From Citrus sinensis (taxonomy: Eukaryota; Streptophyta; Magnoliopsida; Sapindales; Rutaceae), in NCBI RefSeq assembly GCF_022201045.2, contig NC_068560.1:35985001-36049000 (forward strand): a stretch of DNA of 64,000 nt, in the 5' to 3' direction. Of this stretch, positions 35,032-48,042 are shown in pieces. The notes beneath the pieces were generated by a model. That model was not told the DNA's origin. It made no database searches and saw nothing but the letters and a program-made list of their open reading frames with translations. The position numbers and the translations under genes were made by a program. Within the stretch, counting starts at the first letter, position 1; the number at the start of each line of letters is the position of its first letter.

Positions 35032-35818
35032 TTTTTGTAATCGTTTGAATAAATATGCACGTTTAATACGTTTTAGGGCTTAATATTGATAGCAATTCTT
35101 TCTTCAATTTTGGCCTACTTTTCATTTAATTCATCCTCCTTTTGTTTACTTCCTCTTGCAAACGCTTGCGTACCATTCATCTACGCGAAAAGATTCATAA
35201 TTACAAGCTCAACATGTAAACAAATACGATGAGCAACCTGCCGTTGATGACAATGGAAGGCAAACATGCTCACCATGCAAAAGTTATGTTGACAAATGCC
35301 GAAAACACGGTGCTCCCGGAGTGGGCGACGTGTCATGCCCATGTCCACACTACTAGGACTCTGTAGTCACTAGTCAGACATGAATTGCGAGAACGCCAAA
35401 TCATTCGTGAAAAAATAAACAACTTCGTGAGAATCGACAGGCAAAGTTTAAAACTCAGTAACTCACCAACTCAGGCGTAATAAGGTGGAAGTAAACATGC
35501 ATACACAGGCGACTCATGAGTCACGACACAGAATAATGCCGCATTTACACGTCATTCAAGGTCGAAGGATGCTTTCCAAACACTCAGAAAATTGATTGGC
35601 CTGAAAATGATGCTGGTCCTGCTTGATCTGCAACGATTTGATTTGCCATCGAGGGTAAATATTGAAGAATAGTTAGTTACTTGAACAAGAAAATAAAAGA
35701 TTGAGACCATTTTCATTTAAACTGCTCCCCCCCACCCCCTCCTCTTTTTCCTCTTCTTTCCTTTTTCATTGCTTTCTAAATGGTATGGACTACATGCATG
35801 TTACAAAAAAAAAGTAGA
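35032..35818. other. Convergent intergenic region
   Basis: Lies between the 3' ends of the sulfotransferase-like gene (+) and the metallophosphoesterase gene (-). It probably holds both 3' UTRs. No gene seen. Confidence 0.5.
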
Positions 35819-38800
35819 TCAGCAAGTAACTGATCTGTTGCTTGCTCCAAGATCAGGTTTGTCTGTTTGTTGAATAACAAAGTGGTCAATAATCTTAACA
35901 GTATTAAGGGGGTCCTGGTGTGCAGAGGCTGCCCTCCATTTACTTGGAAATCTTCTGAGGTGGCTCAACTGCTGTGGCTGTTTTAGCTCCCCATCCCAGT
36001 CCGGATCGAGCTCCCATTCCTTTGGGACCTGCATGTTAAGTTGGATGAAAAATGTGTAGCAACTAATTTAAGACTCACTAATCCTAGAGCCAGAATACAT
36101 CAGAAAGAATTTGTTTAGTTAAACAGTTATTTGAACCAGTAGAAGCATCAACCACAGTCCAGATACCCAATTAAAAACTGGGAGTCAAAATCTGATCAAA
36201 TTTACAATAATTGAAAAGTAAATTGATCACATTTAAACAATCACAATACCAAGAGCTGCAACAAGAAAGTGAAGTGAATTGAACTTTCTTACCTTATCAA
36301 CAGCAAGAGTGTAAACTTCAAGATCACCATCATGATTGATGTGAAATCGAGTGAATGCCTTGTAATTAGCAATTCTCAGGGAAGAGAATGCTTCATCAAA
36401 GTGCAAGTGAAGCCAGTTAACACAGATGTACAAGTAGCTTCCAAGCACTAATGAAACCACGGGTGTTGAGAAGACCCAGAAATAAAGAAAGACAGAAGCA
36501 TAGTATATGACTGCTCCCCCTCGAGATAGTGACTGCATTCCATTCTTGCAAATATTGCTGCGGGTAACAGCCATTACCTGACAATATTTTATCCCATGAA
36601 TATACTCAAGGGGAAGAAGAACAAAAATCATGTCTGGAACAGAGAGATTGTTACCTCTGGAATGTCAAATGCAGACATGAGATACTTGATACATGCTGGA
36701 TAAAGGCCAAATGTCCATTGTTCTATACGGGCTCGAAGGCCAGTAGGATCTGGAAAGTGCTCGCTTTCCACTGATCGGTACCACTGATATAAAGTGTGGT
36801 AACCTGAACTAAAATTCATCAGTTATCACCTCAATAAACTCATCAATCAACTGAATTTCAAAAGCATATTCCTGTCAGAATAATACAGATTATTTTATAA
36901 GAAATAATCTAACAATTGGATTCTCTAGCTGCTACAATTGCTTCAATTCAGTCCCACCCACATAGTAGTTCTGAATCAATGAAGTGAAATATGGCTGCCT
37001 GGAGGACAGGAGGATGGTACTCTTACACCTATCTCCGGGTTAACAAGATAAGTCATCCTTTCCTCTCACAATAATACAGATTATTTTATAACAAAATAGC
37101 ATTTCATATTAATTCAAATTGTTAAAGTGTGACATAATATAAACTCTTATTTTGTTAAAAATATAATTCTAAAGTTACCCTTAAAAGAAAATATAAAGAA
37201 GAATTAAAAATTTTAATACTTCAAAATAAGCAGTTGTCCATTTCTCAGGAGCATAATGCAACCACTATCTTGATCAGACTATCATACACTTCAAGTTACC
37301 ACATAAAAAGACAATTAACTAAATGATTTAGCTAATATCACAGAAACTGGGATTCACAATCATTCATGGTTACAGAATTATATGATACGAGAATGAAAAA
37401 CTCACCTGAAGTTGCTAGTAGTTTATGTTGAATGCATGTCTCCACACCCAGTTCCAAAAGCAACATAAGAATAAGGGCTGCTGCTAGATGCGCAGAAACA
37501 TGTAGCACTCCAATCATTGCCCGTTTCTTCCGAGATAATTTGGAAGGAACAAATGTAATTGCTACAATTAGCAACAGCAGAGCACCTGCAAAGGATACAT
37601 AAGAGTGTTCCAGCACATACATAAATGCATTCCACACTGTGCCAAAGAAACTCCTCAAGTGACCAGAAAATGAATCTTCTCGCAGAATGTGGTTGAGCTC
37701 ACACTAGAAATAAGGGGAGAAAATTCAGTCAAATCTCTAACATTGAAAGCTACCAAAATTCAGTCAAATCTCTAACATTGAGAGCTACCAGAGTCCTAAA
37801 ATACCTAATGAAAAACTAATAAGCAAATATCTGAATCATTCAGATCTGAACAGAAACTTACTTGTGGAAACATAGAAAAGACCAACACAAAGTATACAAT
37901 GCCACCAATGAAATCAAATTGCCAGTTCTTCTTTCGGAACTTCAAAATGTTCCCCAATGCTATCTATGTCAAGACAAAAACACGCAATAGCAACCCAAAA
38001 AATAAATAGATAAATAAAGGAAAATCAAGCCAGAGCAGTACAGAATATGCATAAATTCCAAACATTTACCCTGCTTGAATCTTCAAATGAAGGATAAGCA
38101 GCCTTGCTTTCATATGTAGTTCCATAAAATTTTCTAAAGTTACTGAAGACATGGGTGGGATGTAAAAATGCCCCACCACAGCCATTAACAAGTAGATGTT
38201 GTACATAAACAGGCCCATCTGATGGAACATATGAATGACGCATGTAATGATGCATGTCCCCTGCAATTCGTAGCTTACACCTTCCTTTCAGATAATCACA
38301 TATCAAGTGCTTGACATTCTTTCCAGAAACATTATTAAAGTACCAATCAAGAAGCCAATTTGGTTCATGTGTCATGATGATAACAGAGTCACGCTCTCCA
38401 ACCTAAAAGAATAAATAATGACATGAATTATCTCCAGACAGGATCAAAGATAAGCAGAAAAAAGAGAGCCTAAGGAAAAGCAAAAAGAAAGCTAATAAAA
38501 TTCTCACAAACTAGAGATAAACAAATTGAAAGGTGAAATATCCGAACCAAAAGCTAATAAAATTCTCACAAACTAGAGATAAACGAACTGAAAGGTGAAA
38601 TATCTGAACCAAAAGCTTAAGATGAGAAAAACATTTCATGGATTGTCACTAACAGGATAGCCTGACTGATTAGATATCTTGTCGATGGGCAAGAAGTCAA
38701 GATATCAGTCTGTCTAGAACGCCCTAAGTCTACCTTTTCCTTTCCTATTAGGAATGGAAAAGATCTATTCTTCTGATTTTCTTATGTTGAATCTCATACA

Positions 38801-41800
38801 AACAATGACCCTATATTAAGCAGTAAAGGCTGTACACAACCCCTCATCCCCTTACTTGCCTTCATGAAAAGGAAAGGCTAAGTGAGACTGCTTCCTCCCC
38901 CCCCCCCCCCCCCCCCCCCACCCAACACACACAAAACAACCAAAACCACAACAACATTGGAGGAATTAAGATTAATTTGTATGTCTGCAGGGGAAAAAGG
39001 AGGGAGATGGGGTGGTTGGGTTGCATGGTAGAATCTATAGATCATTGGGGACCTAAATCTATTTAGTGAGCTAGTGTGTGGAATATATCTTAAAACAGCG
39101 AGGAACAGAATGTAGAAAATTACCTGTTCCTTTACTAGTTCAGCAAAGAATTTGAACTGGTACACATCAATATCACAGTGAAGTGCTAGATCAAGACCAA
39201 ATACCCACCATCCTTTGGGGAGTTGCAAAGCAAAATAACTCTTCTTCTGAGGCATAAACCACCCACCCAACCAGCTCTTATGGCATATGAACCTCATGAA
39301 AGTATTTAGTCCATCAAACCAGTCTGTCATTTGAAAAGAATAACCATTAAACCAGCTTAAAATAGTAAATCGCAAGGAATGTAGAACATAATATTATGAT
39401 CAGAAACCAGGAAAGTAAACACATTTACTAGTTGAAGTAATCAGATCATTAAAGCATGAGACGTAAAGACAAGAACAACATAAGTCTAAGATTTAGAAGC
39501 AGCTCAGGCAAAAACTTAAAACTAACCATGATTTCCAGGGATAATATAACACTGAGGCCCATCATATTGCTTCAGTTCAGGAACCCCACTGGGTACCTCA
39601 GGCTTGTTTACAGCGACATGATCTTTTTTATACCATGGCGGGGGCTGAAGAGCATATTCAAAGGGACGGAAGAGGCGTCTTTCATACGTAAATGCTGATG
39701 GATTAGGGTACCTACAATGAATCCACACAAACCGTAAACAGTACATAAAAATACACACATAAGTTATTTTAAAAAAGAAGATTCAAAAGGCATATTATTT
39801 CCTTCAATGTTAAAAAACATATGCAATTAGACTATGGATACTTTTATTGAATAGTGTGCTCCGAAAAGAACAGCCATATAAGCATCCCAGAAGCACAAAT
39901 GCTGCAGATAAAAGTCATATAAATATCACATATGTACATATGCAAGAACAAAAATTCCACTGCAGCTTCACTAAGCTTTAACACCAAGGTGTCAACACCA
40001 TGCTAACAGAGTACTAATATGATCAGTTCAGAAAACAATGCTGGTACAAAGTAGCACCCACAAAGGCTGATGGAAAACCAATAACCAGTATCTAGCAGTT
40101 TGATAATGCCAAAATAGGAGAAGTTGACATGATAAGGCAATGGTGACTGAACAGCAAAGCTAGGAGTTTTTTGGTGGAGGCAGCTCTGACAGCACTTACA
40201 ATGGGAAGCAGCAAGAATGTGGAGATTCAGAAAAGACAATTGTAGCAATGAGTATGCTAGCATGCCAAACTCGAAACCAGGATGGAAATCCAGAATTTTG
40301 CTCTAAGTTAGGATTATTCAAATCAAGGATATTTCCTTTTAAAACTAAATTATACAGCAGAACTATCATTACGGAGTTCGATTTTGTAATTATCCTTAAT
40401 CCAATGTCTAAATGAGTAACTAAAATATCAGACTAAAAGCAACTCAAACAGTTACTCTTAATAACGATTACCATTACACATCCAATCTATTATATCCCAA
40501 AAAACTCAGCTATTTCAATAAAAATATAATCAGCCTTTTTCGCATTGAGCAATGTCATCTTTCTAAACATCTCTACCCACTGGCAAAACTCTTTATATTG
40601 ATAATCTAGTAGAGCGAGCAATTATTTGATCATTCCCTGCTATCAAAATAGAATCAACATATAGCTACACTAGTAAGCCAATAAGAGTAGTTAATTTTGG
40701 TATCATCACACTATATTATAAATCATGTATAAGAAATTTAGCCAACTTACGCAAGATCCCCTCCAATAAGTAATACATCTCCACGTGGCAGGGTGAAAAC
40801 AGAATCATCTCTTGTAACCCGAATATGAGGCTGTGCAAGTAGTCGTGCCACAGAGTATGATGAGTTTCCACCATCACCAGTATCAGCCATGAAGTCAAAC
40901 CATAGATCTTCTTTTTCACTAAGGTGATCATATAATAAATCTCCATGCTGTGCACCTTCTTGATCCTTGTTCATTGCTGCCTGATGATAGCAAAATGGGA
41001 GGGAAGAAGGTGTCATAAAATCCTTTTAAAGATTAGAATAGATTTTGGGAACGTGACACCAAGACCATCAACATTTCATGCATGTGTTAAATGGACCATC
41101 ATGTGCATAACAAGTAACAGACAGAGCCCCTTCCGTTAATTCTGAATTTAAAAGGAAATCCTAGATTCAGGGTTTAGGGTAACTGATTTTGCTCATGTAG
41201 GTCCATTTGACACATTCATCAAATTTCAGGGGTTGTAGGTGTCATTTGCCCCTAGATTTTTATTTTTTGAAATGCAAAATTTGAAGATACAGAACTATCC
41301 CATGATACAAACCCATTAATTATCTCATATACATTAACCAGAAAAGAAAATTAGATTTTCTTGTTTTCTTCTAGGTGCATAAAAGAAGTAATTGAGAAGA
41401 AATTTAACATAGATATATAGTTAAATACAAAAACACATAATCTTTTACTCTATTCCTCAAGCTCCAGATGACTCCTATCTAAGAGCCTATTCACCTTACA
41501 AAGCATATTACCAGAATGGGTATGATTATATCTAGCCAAAAATAGAGACAGGAAGTCTGAACTGCTGTAAACCAGAAACATAAAAATGACAATACACAGA
41601 TATTACATACTACATATGGATCTTCTTACAATGGTTTTAAACCCTACGCAGGTAAAGTTCTTTTTTGCCTGGAAATACAGAGGACCAAACCTGGAATCTA
41701 GCTAGATTACCCCTAGCCAATTAAGCAACAACTAAGCCAGTAAGAGAAGATATTTCAGAAGGAAACATCATTTTGTTCAGCAACTAGCCCAAAAAGTCTA

Positions 41801-43553
41801 CAATTTTTTTGTAGAATATTGTGAGAAAGGAGTGAGATGTATGTATAACATCAAAAAGTAACAATACCTGCATCATGCGCATGTCAAACCGACCAACAAA
41901 TACAGTCACTGATACCAGGAGGTCAAAAACTGTCTTGAACAAATCAGCAGATGTTCTGCAATAAAGAGGCACTAGCAATGTGAGTATGAGTATTAAAATT
42001 CCATTTAAGATGTTCATGCCCCATCCCAATCGAAGAAAAATAAAAAATGAAGGCATGAAAGCTAAATGAGACAAAGAAACAATGACATATACCCTGAATA
42101 CCAAGGAACCATATCCAAGAACTCAGGCTTAAGTTGCTTTTTCTTCATCTTTTCATATTCTTCAACAGACAAAGGGTGAGTAAGAGCCCACCTGATGATA
42201 GTCAGAGATCAACATAATAAGAAGCAAACCAGACGTGCATTATCAAAACAAAATGTAATCGTGCATAATATTCTTACATGTACATCAAATCAACATACAA
42301 CAAAAATATTTTATTTGTCATAATTTCAAGCAAAGCGTTAAAACTAACCCTGTCGACCTCTCCACTACGTAATTGGCAATGTAAAGGCCAATAAATGTCG
42401 CCCACAAAGAGTATATAGGAGAGATTTCATCTGATGAACCACCATTGTCATTGCCTAACTGCAAAGAAGAAAAAGATTCTAACACTATTAAAATTATAAA
42501 CAACATAAGGCACTTCATTTACAGGAAAAACCAGATTGGACAAAATAAATGGCTTCCAATTGTACCTCTCCATATATAACCCACTTGGACAAAAGTGGAT
42601 AATCACTTGCAGACCCAACAGGAGCAAACCATGATGAGCAGACTTGGTCTTTCAACTCATTCATACGGAGAAACTTCGCAAGCCATGTATTCCTCTCTTC
42701 TTTCTTCCATAAAGAAAACCAACTAGAATTTCTACGTTCAAGTGGTCTGTGTCTCAAAACAGCACGATTACCGCAATGACTATAGAATACACAGCAGAAT
42801 ACACTGATAACCTACAGATAAACCACCAAAAAAGTTCAAAAAAAAAAAGTATCACAAAAAAGGAGGTAAATATTTTTAATTTACTATATGAGGCCAAACA
42901 TGCTTACGACACAATTTTGGATAATCGTCAAGATCTCTGGTCTCTTTCCAGCTACACGGGAGACAAGACCAACATACCAAAGGCCAAGAAATATAATGTG
43001 AAAAACAAGAAGAAACAGAACAGAAGCGAGAAATATTGTCAAAAACAAAGACAAATTCATCCTCAGATCTACTCCCATTGACTGAAAACTAGGAAGATGA
43101 TACACAGCTGCAACTAAAATCCAAGCTATATACCTGCAAAAAGAAAGCTCCAAATCATCCTAATGTCCGTAAGGACTATGTTAACAGAAATATAACTTAT
43201 GCAGATTTGTGCAAACTACAAAATGAAAAATAGGTTTCAGCGTAAATAACTTACCATCTACTAAAATTTGAATAACTCGGTGTAATGGTCTTCCCTATAA
43301 ATGGAGACGAAAAGAAATAGAAAAAGCCAAGCAAACAAGCATACATAGACCACCATTTGATATTATTATCCAACTTTTCTATGAGAGTATGCATGTTGTC
43401 AGAGGAGATAAAGAACAAACAACCCACAATCACGGCAATTATAGCATGACGCGAGTGTTCGTGTGGATAAGGATGTGTGTGGGTTAGAATTGTCCTGACC
43501 CTCTCCATCCGGAGAGTATCTAATAAACCAGCAGAATGCTTATCAGAACCCAT
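35819..43553 (-). CDS. Multi-pass membrane calcineurin-like metallophosphoesterase
   Basis: Fifteen exons, in coding order: 43255-43553, 42908-43133, 42566-42811, 42349-42458, 42093-42191, 41868-41955, 40751-40980, 39527-39711, 39124-39323, 38070-38402, 37862-37963, 37406-37703, 36655-36803, 36293-36577, 35819-36028. All introns are GT-AG and phases close, giving 1019 residues. Several hydrophobic segments precede and follow a central phosphoesterase domain with the metal-binding set ADTGD (Asp389, Asp392), GGD (Asp431), GNHD (492-495), a conserved THEP (572-575) and GDMHH (609-613). The family is a conserved plant membrane protein of unsettled function; a dinuclear-metal phosphohydrolase activity is inferred from the motifs. 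The tail is hydrophilic and ends in RSVTC. A 5' UTR exon probably lies upstream, toward 44320. Confidence 0.93.
37721..37790. repeat. 35-bp tandem duplication in metallophosphoesterase intron
   Basis: AATTCAGTCAAATCTCTAAC and its following bases occur twice with 35-bp spacing in the intron between exons 11 and 12 of the gene. Confidence 0.85.
38489..38612. repeat. 62-bp tandem duplication in metallophosphoesterase intron
   Basis: Two adjacent, nearly identical units beginning AAGCTAATAAAATTCTCAC lie in the intron between exons 9 and 10. Confidence 0.9.
38897..38919. repeat. Poly-C run in intron
   Basis: A homopolymer of about 23 C on the plus strand (poly-G in the transcript), inside the intron between exons 9 and 10. 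Its length is likely unreliable in the assembly. Confidence 0.9.
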
Positions 43554-45144
43554 TAAGCAGCGACTGCACTAATTCATGTTAATCACAGAATTCAAGTTCT
43601 TGCAGCTCAACAAAAATTTCGTGTGAACCAAAACTCTGGTACAGACCACCTCCGCCGCACTGCCAAGTTCAATGAAACCAATGTCATTAAAAGAAATGCT
43701 AATATATTCAAGTTGATTAATCATATTAATCGAAGGCATGGACAAACTGGTGAAAGATCATCACATATTTTTACCAAACTTACCGATACCCTAGTTCAAT
43801 ATTTCTTTCAACTTTCAAGAAAGCAAACCTTAGCATTTAAGTAACTGCAGATCATTTTTTTTTTATTTGATTGACTACTACAAAATCAATGAAAATGAAG
43901 TCAGACCTTATTAATTTTGAAGTAAATAAGTCCAGAGAATCTATGTTAATATTATGATTTTACACGCATGCGCAAAGCAAAATACTTTTGGCGCACATCA
44001 GTTAAAGCACAGAAAAATGTTTCACTAAAATCAAAAGTTATAAAGCAGTAGTCATTCCAGTCTCCAAAACATTTTCTCAGCAAACTAACAGACATTAGGG
44101 TTCCCTTAAAAAAAGAAAATGTATCAAATCCATAGCAGAAACCGCCACAAGCATAAATAATAATAATAATAATAACAACAAAAAGCACAGCAGTTCTTAT
44201 GAACAAACCTTTGCAAAATTAATCAAATTTAAAAATCAATTGAAGGAAAACATAATACAATTAGCAGTTAGAGAAATTTAATAATGCACACAGGCAGGTA
44301 AATTGGAAGGAGAAAGTACCTGGAAGAAGAGAGAGAAAGGGAAAGCGTGCATGTGGATGAAAGGATAAATAATTAATAAAAATGAAAAAGAGTTGCGTCA
44401 AGTTATCTTAAAACGACAGGGAAATGGCATCTGAGAATGTTTGCGAAGAACTAAACAATGGCATATTCTCTTCACTACACATAACTAGTTTTTTTTTTTT
44501 TTTTTTCCTTTGCAGAGGTTACGCGTTGCTCAATTTTGACTTTTCCTTGTCACGGAAAAAAGAAAAAAAAAATCCAGAAATTAAAATTAAAATTAAAATT
44601 GGTTACTGGACTTCACTGTTTTGGCTCATAAAGGGATGTTTTTTGAACCCACGTTTTTCAGATTGTTGACCGTTGGATTGAGACTTGGGTTAATGCACTT
44701 ATAATGGGCCTGAGCCTGAATGTGACACCGGCCACGTGCTTGTTCAATCAAAGAATGAATCGCGTTGGTTGTTCCTTTCCTTTCCTTCTCTTTTCTTTTC
44801 TTTTAATTAAATTTATTTAGTTGTTTGCTGAAATATCCGTGAAGTTACGAAAATCAATTGGAAAATGTAGAAGGGAAGGCATGTACTCTGTACGATAAAT
44901 TGATGGTTTTCATGATGCAATTATTTCATACAACTTTTTTTTTGAAAACTCAAACTAAACATTTTAAAGGTTAATTTCTTAAAGAATCCTGCCAACAAAT
45001 CAACAAGATAAACATGGTCACGACTCACGATTATCATCACGCTATAGCACTTGATATGAAAAATATTGCATAGTAAAAGAATTTGGTCATCTTTGGATGT
45101 GCTTAAATGTCCATCACTTTTAAATGGTTACTTTTAAAGAGATG

Positions 45145-45715
45145 TAAACCTCCCATTGATATTGTAGTTGAAATACTATAAATAATTTATTTCATAAATT
45201 TTAACAAAAATAGTATTTAATAAATTTTTTAAAAGATGCTTATTTTGTAAGTTTCTTAATTTTAATAGCTACTTTTAAAGTAGATTAGGAATTGCTTTTT
45301 CTATGTGCTTTTAAAACACATTGGGGGTTGTTTTTGGTAATCAGCTTTTAAAGCAGATTGAGAGTTGTTTTCTATAAGTAGTTTATTAAATAAGTCATCA
45401 CACCTCTCTAAAGTTTAAATTATAATTTTAATATTTTAATAAAAAGATAATGATGTCTTACTTTTTGATAAATCATAATATACAAATAAAATACAATTAA
45501 AACTTATATTTATTTTAGTTATTCTATAGTAAAATAATACTTTCGTAATAAAATTAACCAGACATATATTGTATTTTACTTTTCAAACTCACAACAATTA
45601 GAACAATATAATTTATCAAATACCAAGTTATTTTTTCAATCAGCAGATAAATTTTATTTCATTTGCATAGTGGAAGTAGCTTCTTTTACTAGTCATCGCA
45701 ATTTCAAATTGGCTT
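45145..45715. mobile_element. MITE-like element, family 2, decayed copy
   Basis: The interior shares many blocks with 53132-54079: CAAAAATAGTATTTAATAAA, GCTTTTAAAGCAGATTGAGA, and a right-hand stretch with CTCACAACAATT and ACCAAGTTA. Ends are degenerate and placed by comparison. Confidence 0.5.
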
Positions 45716-46270
45716 TATACTTTATTTTTAAAGCAACTATTAAAATGGAGAAACTTATGAAATAATATTGTTTTGTAAAATTTACCAAACACAAGTTTCA
45801 TCAGAGCTAATGAAATAAAATATTTATGTTTTATTAAACAAATCGTCGTTTAAATAAATAAAGTGGTCATTTCTATATTTATTTACAAAAGAGAGGAAAT
45901 TTTTAGATTTTTTTCCCTCTTACATAAAAACATGGTCATGCTTTTTAGGCTTATTTACAGTTTGATCCCACGAGGGTTTGAGCATATGACAGGCAGAAAA
46001 TTTGTTTGCCTATAATATCTCTTTCGCCCCCTCAAATTAATTGTGAGTTATTTTTAAGATTTTTATCACGTGGCTTGCTTAGATAAATAAATAGACTAAC
46101 TCCTATTGATTACTTAGCTTTTTTTTACCACTTTCATAATGGAAGTGATCAAATTTCTTAATTTCACTTATTTGATGAAAGAAAGTATAAAATCTCTTGA
46201 GTTATGAAAAATTACTATTAAGAAAAAAAAAGTCCCTAGCCTAGTTAAATCTATACTTGTAATAACGATT

Positions 46271-46519
46271 TATTTTTCATCACAAGACAAAGGTTATAAA
46301 ATAGAATAATTTAGTAGACATAGTGAATACTTGAAGCTTGAACAATAACTATAATTGAAGGCATAATTCTTTAATCTAATTATTTATTTTTCATCACAAG
46401 AGAAAGGTTATAAAGTAGAATAAGTTAGTGGACATCTTATGTCACTTAAAACATGTAGCGAATACTTCAAGCTTGAACAATAACTATAATTGAAGGCACA
46501 ATTCTTTAATTTAATTATT
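46271..46519. repeat. Tandem duplication (114/135 bp)
   Basis: Unit 1 (46271-46384) and unit 2 (46385-46519) share TATTTTTCATCACAAGA at the start and TTCTTTAAT near the end. Unit 2 has an extra segment of about 20 bases. Confidence 0.85.
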
Positions 46520-47960
46520 TTACATTATAACTTATTATTAAAAGAACAATGATATTTTCATCCAATCACATTTTTTTTTAATTTTTAATCTACATACTTT
46601 AGGATTTGTAATGTAGACTAGACTCTAATAGCCACATGATTAGATGGCCTTAGAGTATGAAATCACTTGTCTAGCTTATATTAGGGTAAAAGCTCACATA
46701 TATTATTATCGCACTGTTCTGAATTTGATCATCTGCACCGTTTCTCTTACTTCAAACTCCTTAACACACCCACTCATTGTATTGTTTGTTTTCTCCGCAA
46801 ACTCTTTGAACATTTCAACAAGTCATTGATTTATTTGTAATCTATTTGTGATTCTTCTTCAATCGTCATTTATCAATTATTCTGTTGAAATAATATTTGA
46901 CCCCCCATCTTTAGAGATTCGTTATTCTCTCTCTTTTTTTTGAAAAAAATCAATTATTTTAAATTAAAATATAAATACATTTACTTTAAATCAACAATTA
47001 GCATTATAAGATTTTATCACCTTGGAAATTTGTTTATGTGGAGGGTTGATAAATAAGACTGTAAAATAAAACTAAAAAAAGTAAGACTTCATTTTGTGTT
47101 AGGAGAAAGAAAACTAAAAATAAAAAATAAAAAACCAATAAAGTTCTTATAACACTCCTTTTAAAATTTAATTCCTAAAATACATATAGTTTAATTTATA
47201 AAATATAAATCCATATATAAAAATTAACCATCTTTCTATAAAATTTGTTATCCTAAAAAATGTATATTTAAAAAAAATTTATCTATAAAGCACATACAGA
47301 GCTTAAAATAAAAAATTATTTGTTTATTATATCATTTCTATTTTCATAATTTTAAATTCCTATAATTTTCTCAAAAATTATATTTATTAAAACATGAGTT
47401 TAAATAAAAAAATTGAAATAGATTGAGTGTAAAATATTTGTTCAAAGAATAATTTATTTAAGTGTTTAATTGAATTTTCATTTTAAAAAATAAGAAATGA
47501 TTTATTTTTTTAATAAAAGAAATGAATTAAATTAAATTTGATTGTTTAAATAACTTTAATTAAAAAGAAGATTTATGAGGAATTTTGGGGGAATTCAAAA
47601 GGCCTCCTTGGAGACCTAGTATGAGGGGTTGTTGGGCTTAGCCCATCCAACCTTTAACTGAACTTTGAAGCACCCTGGTGCCCTTGTCCATGTCCCATGT
47701 GCATCCTTCAGCCTGCTAAAATAATATTTTCAGTTTTCAATTTTCCAACCAAGTCTCTCGCAATGACCAATAGGCATTTAGTACAGTGGAAGAATCTTTA
47801 CACTTACAATGTTAAGAGTAAGAGTTCGATCTTTTATAAAAGTATTATAAGGGTTAGTTTCAGTCTTCCTTCAATTATCAAATAATTGAGTGGAGCCCGT
47901 CTATTTCTCACGAAATGTGAGTGAAGTGGACATACGAAGGTCTCAGTTGTATAATCTATT

Positions 47961-48042
47961 TGTAAATATTAATTATATTTGATATAATGTCAGTAACAGT
48001 CCTAAATATTAATTGTATCTGATGTAATATCAGTAACAGTTC
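47961..48042. repeat. Tandem duplication of about 42 bp
   Basis: TAAATATTAATTATATTTGA and the bases that follow recur once with a few substitutions. Confidence 0.8.
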
